Of a DNA stretch of 64,000 bases, positions 61,488 to 64,000 are shown one piece after another. The first letter of the stretch is position 1. Every line of letters starts with the position of its first letter. A model generated the notes under the pieces. It worked only from the letters and a program-made list of their open reading frames with translations. It had not been told where the DNA came from and ran no database searches. A program made the translations under genes and the position numbers. Where the stretch lies: NCBI GenBank assembly GCA_002439165.1, contig DJTE01000010.1, positions 42,232-106,231 on the forward strand. Reading direction: 5' to 3'. This DNA is from Chryseobacterium indologenes. GTDB lineage: Bacteria; Bacteroidota; Bacteroidia; Flavobacteriales; Weeksellaceae.

Positions 61488-62080
61488 AACAGATGCACAC
61501 AGATCAGGAATTTTACTTTTCAGCCGGGCTTTACGATATCCCGTGGGAAAGACTGGTTCACTGGTACGGCCGTGCCACCGATTTCCCCGCCTTTTTCTTC
61601 GATATGCTTTCAGATGATCCTGAAAAAAAGAAAACAGCGATCGGAAAAATTGAAATGAATATCGAACACCAGGACGGAATCATGATGGCAACACCGTTTG
61701 CCCTGCTGTTCCTGTTCAGGCTCATGGCATTTGGTCAGGCAGATAAAAAACAGATTTTAAAAACAATTCTGGCAGTTGTAAAAGCGGCAGAGTATCAGAC
61801 CGGATATTATGAAGGCCAGGAAGTAGAACGGAAAATAAGCCACATTCAGGATCTGCTGGATGATCAGTATATCTGGCCGGAATTTGAAAGCGAAGATCAG
61901 GATGAAATACACTGGGAAGAGTTTGAATATGGTGATGAACATTATTACTGGCTGAAATATATTTTTGATATCACCGGTGCATATGCTTTTACCCTGACAA
62001 ATCTTACGGATCAGACAGAGAAAGATATAGCCGGGGAAATTCTTAAACTGCTTACAAAAACAAATAATCAATTCAAATAA
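61484..62080 (+). CDS. Hypothetical protein
   Basis: A 198-residue acidic cytoplasmic protein; family not recognised. Notable parts are the aromatic N-terminus (FYFSAGLYDIPWERLVHWYG), a hydrophobic helix (MMATPFALLFLFRLMAFGQ) too short and mixed to be a sure membrane span, and a very acidic segment, about 123-148 (WPEFESEDQDEIHWEEFEYG). Overlaps the gene upstream by 4 bp and lies 6 bp before the DUF6882 gene. A toxin-immunity role is a guess from size, acidity and company. Confidence 0.6.
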   Translation: MKQMHTDQEFYFSAGLYDIPWERLVHWYGRATDFPAFFFDMLSDDPEKKKTAIGKIEMNIEHQDGIMMATPFALLFLFRLMAFGQADKKQILKTILAVVKAAEYQTGYYEGQEVERKISHIQDLLDDQYIWPEFESEDQDEIHWEEFEYGDEHYYWLKYIFDITGAYAFTLTNLTDQTEKDIAGEILKLLTKTNNQFK

Positions 62081-62086
62081 TATCAT

Positions 62087-62821
62087 ATGGGATTATTTAA
62101 CAAAATTTTCGGACAGCCGGATAAACAGAATTCTGATAACCCTCAAAGTGTACAGCCGGAACAGGCACCATGCAAAACAGAACAGGAACTTCTTGAACGT
62201 TATGGTGGGATAGCCTTCGATAAGCAGATAGACTTTGGAGAAGTAATCGGTGATAACAACTGGAATGTAGATATCGGACAGGGAATCATCAGTTTTGGTG
62301 AAAATCTTACTTTTCCAATGCAGGTGCTGGGAACTTTTTCCCATTCATCAGAAACATGGCTTTGGGCATGGGCCAATGCACAGTCCAACCTTCCTGAAAA
62401 CATCATCAGGCAGTCTCTTCAGCTTAAAAAATATGGGGAAGACAACGGAATTGAACTTTTAAGCCTTAATACCTTCGACTCTTCAATGGAAGACCTGCAT
62501 CTCATAGGCATGACTGCGTCGGGAATGTTTGAGGCAAGCGGTTATTATATTGCAGATTACGGACAGGGCGCTATGGTGGTAACCGTGAAAAGTGACCTTA
62601 TAGATCAGGCTCAGACTGATGATCATCTCAGGATTTTTACTGCCTTTCCCCAACTGATCTCACAGCTTGAAATGAATCATAAAAATGCCTTGAAAAATTA
62701 TCTGACGATTAAAGGATATCAGGTAACCGAAACGGAAAACTCTGTGCAAGGAACACTAAACGGAAATTCCGTGACCGGTGAATTTGATGATTTATCAAGG
62801 TTGGTCAATTTAAAAGGATAA
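62087..62821 (+). CDS. DUF6882 domain protein
   Basis: A 244-residue cytoplasmic protein. After a short N-terminal linker (MGLFNKIFGQPDKQNSDNPQ) the core matches DUF6882: LLERYGGIAFDKQIDFGEVI, then FSHSSETWLWAWANAQSNLP and the residues after LHLIGMTASGMFEASGYYIA. The family is found in accessory regions and occurs near toxin-type loci; its activity is unknown. It is the end of a tightly spaced run of three genes. After it, 62822-63053 shows nothing beyond a weak 23-codon frame from about 62877. Confidence 0.8.
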   Translation: MGLFNKIFGQPDKQNSDNPQSVQPEQAPCKTEQELLERYGGIAFDKQIDFGEVIGDNNWNVDIGQGIISFGENLTFPMQVLGTFSHSSETWLWAWANAQSNLPENIIRQSLQLKKYGEDNGIELLSLNTFDSSMEDLHLIGMTASGMFEASGYYIADYGQGAMVVTVKSDLIDQAQTDDHLRIFTAFPQLISQLEMNHKNALKNYLTIKGYQVTETENSVQGTLNGNSVTGEFDDLSRLVNLKG

Positions 62822-63053
62822 AAAAACGCCGGGTAAAAGGATGATATTTTATAAATAACCTGAGCTCGGAGATAATGAATTTAGTAATAAAAAGACTTGA
62901 AAATGGAAGAAGGAGACTGGAAGCTATTTCCGGTTACAGATACTGAAAGTTAACATAAGATCAGATGGTCCTAAAAGATGAACATTTATTATCGGCGGCT
63001 TTCATAATTTCCCTCTTCCAGCTTCAGGTCTATATCAGTAAGTAAGGTTAAAT

Positions 63054-63578
63054 ATGATGAAGGCTGTGACCGGAATAAGCTGCTTCATTGCAGTTCTGGT
63101 TTTGTATAATTATCCGGTTTTTGATAACAAGGGAATTTCATACCTGATTCTTTTTCTGTGTCTGGCTGCTGTTTCTTTTGCAGGGGCAAAAATATATTCA
63201 CCGGATGACCATGATGAATATGAAACCGTAGAGAAGGAAATGGATGAGCTTCTGAATTTTGATGGAATTTTTGAGTATAAAAAAGATGGATTCTATATTA
63301 CTCAGAATAAGATTACAGATTTTGTAAAATGGAGTGACATCATAGAGGTAAACTCGTTTAACATTCCTTTACCGTACCGGATAAAACAGGTAGGACTTGA
63401 AATAATTACAGATCATAAAAATTATGAATTCGGCAGCGGAAATACACCCGGAATTGAAAAATTGGGAGATCAGCTTTTCAGAAATCTTTCAGACTGGAAA
63501 TCAGATTCACCTTTAATAAAAGAAAATAATAACAAACTTGAAAAAGCCAGTCTATACACAAGAAAATCCATAAAATAA
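63054..63578 (+). CDS. Hypothetical small membrane protein
   Basis: A 174-residue protein with two N-terminal transmembrane helices (about 4-20 and 28-47) and a cytoplasmic domain of about 120 residues. The domain carries DGFYITQNKITDFVKWSDII and KQVGLEIITDHKNYEFGSGN, a pattern seen in small PH-like membrane-associated domains of accessory proteins; this is a weak match. Either of two adjacent ATGs (63054 or 63057) could be the start. No promoter box or terminator identified nearby. Confidence 0.6.
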   Translation: MMKAVTGISCFIAVLVLYNYPVFDNKGISYLILFLCLAAVSFAGAKIYSPDDHDEYETVEKEMDELLNFDGIFEYKKDGFYITQNKITDFVKWSDIIEVNSFNIPLPYRIKQVGLEIITDHKNYEFGSGNTPGIEKLGDQLFRNLSDWKSDSPLIKENNNKLEKASLYTRKSIK

Positions 63579-63941
63579 ACGTTGATATTTCTGAGATCAA
63601 TAATATAATATATGATCAACCTGTGAAGTAAACAGGATCTTTATACACTTCCTTAACCTCTTCAGGATTTCTGAAAAATAAAAAGTAACAACAGTCAAAG
63701 CCACCTGGTTTTGGATATGATTATACGTGTCCTAGATCCAGTCCATTCAATCTGTTTCTCAATTTCTATTTCAATATTCATTAAAAAAAAATTTCTGAAA
63801 AACACGACACGTTCTGTCGCTTTGAAGCCATAGCTTTGTCAAAGAGAGAAAATTTCTCTTGTAAAATTGAGAAAAATATGAAAGTGATAAAATAAATAGT
63901 ATTAAATCCCGTTCAAGTGATACCGTTGTCTTAAAAAGTGT

Positions 63942-64000
63942 TAAATTTGCAGCGGGAATACAAAAACTAATATTAACTTAAAAAAAGACATAAATACATG
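63942..64000 (+). promoter_or_regulatory. -7 box and start codon of the next gene at the window edge
   Basis: TAAATTTG at 63942-63949 matches TAnnTTTG and lies 48 bp before an ATG at 63998-64000, the last three bases of the window. A gene starts here and continues outside. The stretch 63579-63941 has no gene; it contains AT-rich runs and a weak imperfect hairpin around 63838-63860. Confidence 0.5.

Overview
The window looks like a chromosomal segment of a Bacteroidota member close to Chryseobacterium (Flavobacteriia, Weeksellaceae). Several features agree on this. The DNA is AT-rich. Many genes are preceded by the Bacteroidota -7 box TAnnTTTG. One secreted protein carries a type IX secretion (T9SS) sorting tail. 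Lineage-typical neighbours are present: rpmB-rpmG-DUF4295-ftsY, murA next to DUF4290, and sppA divergent from folK. The genus call is inferred from gene content and style, not from a database search.

Layout. 1-7.9 kb: 5' part of recQ, two paralogous OmpA-type barrels, folK, sppA, a GlsB-type membrane protein, then ftsY, a frameshifted exported RidA-type gene, DUF4295, rpmG and rpmB. 8-14 kb: an FG-GAP/T9SS secreted protein, an intergenic region with two diverged repeat copies, lnt, a VanZ-like protein, proC and an orphan. 14.4-21.1 kb: a four-gene operon for an outer-membrane transport system (TonB-dependent receptor, DUF4876 lipoprotein, DUF6850 barrel, di-haem peroxidase) behind a promoter flanked by a perfect inverted repeat. 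21.2-25.4 kb: murB, a lipoprotein, an aminotransferase, a possible MITE, DUF1801. 25.4-31.5 kb: an mgtC-czcB-czcA-czcC heavy-metal efflux operon. 31.8-35.6 kb: a frameshifted EamA exporter, a two-component system and a YiiX-like lipoprotein. 36-41 kb: a stand-alone NIL-domain gene behind a palindrome over its -33 box, lemA-DUF2207, and murA-DUF4290, with murA carrying Asp where the fosfomycin-reactive Cys normally sits. 41-47 kb: alpha-amylase lipoprotein, DCC and haem-binding proteins, katG, repeats, tRNA-Gln. 47-56.4 kb: der, upp, a hydrolase, comF, and an XRE/ScfR-type regulator divergent from the glyoxylate-shunt genes aceB-aceA with two matching operator-like sites, then a Skp-like chaperone. 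56.4-64 kb: thioesterase, two secreted EreA-like proteins, and a run of small poorly known proteins resembling an accessory or immunity-type block; the window ends on the start codon of a further gene.

How the parts work together: most of the window is housekeeping (envelope assembly through murA, murB, lnt, the OmpA pair and Skp; translation and targeting through rpmB, rpmG, ftsY and der). Around this are nutrient and stress modules: metal efflux, the TonB/di-haem operon, peroxide defence, acetate use by the glyoxylate shunt, and a likely sulfur-responsive NIL gene. The strongest candidates for something undescribed are the TonB-DUF4876-DUF6850-di-haem operon with its inverted-repeat control region, and the NIL gene with its operator-like palindrome.
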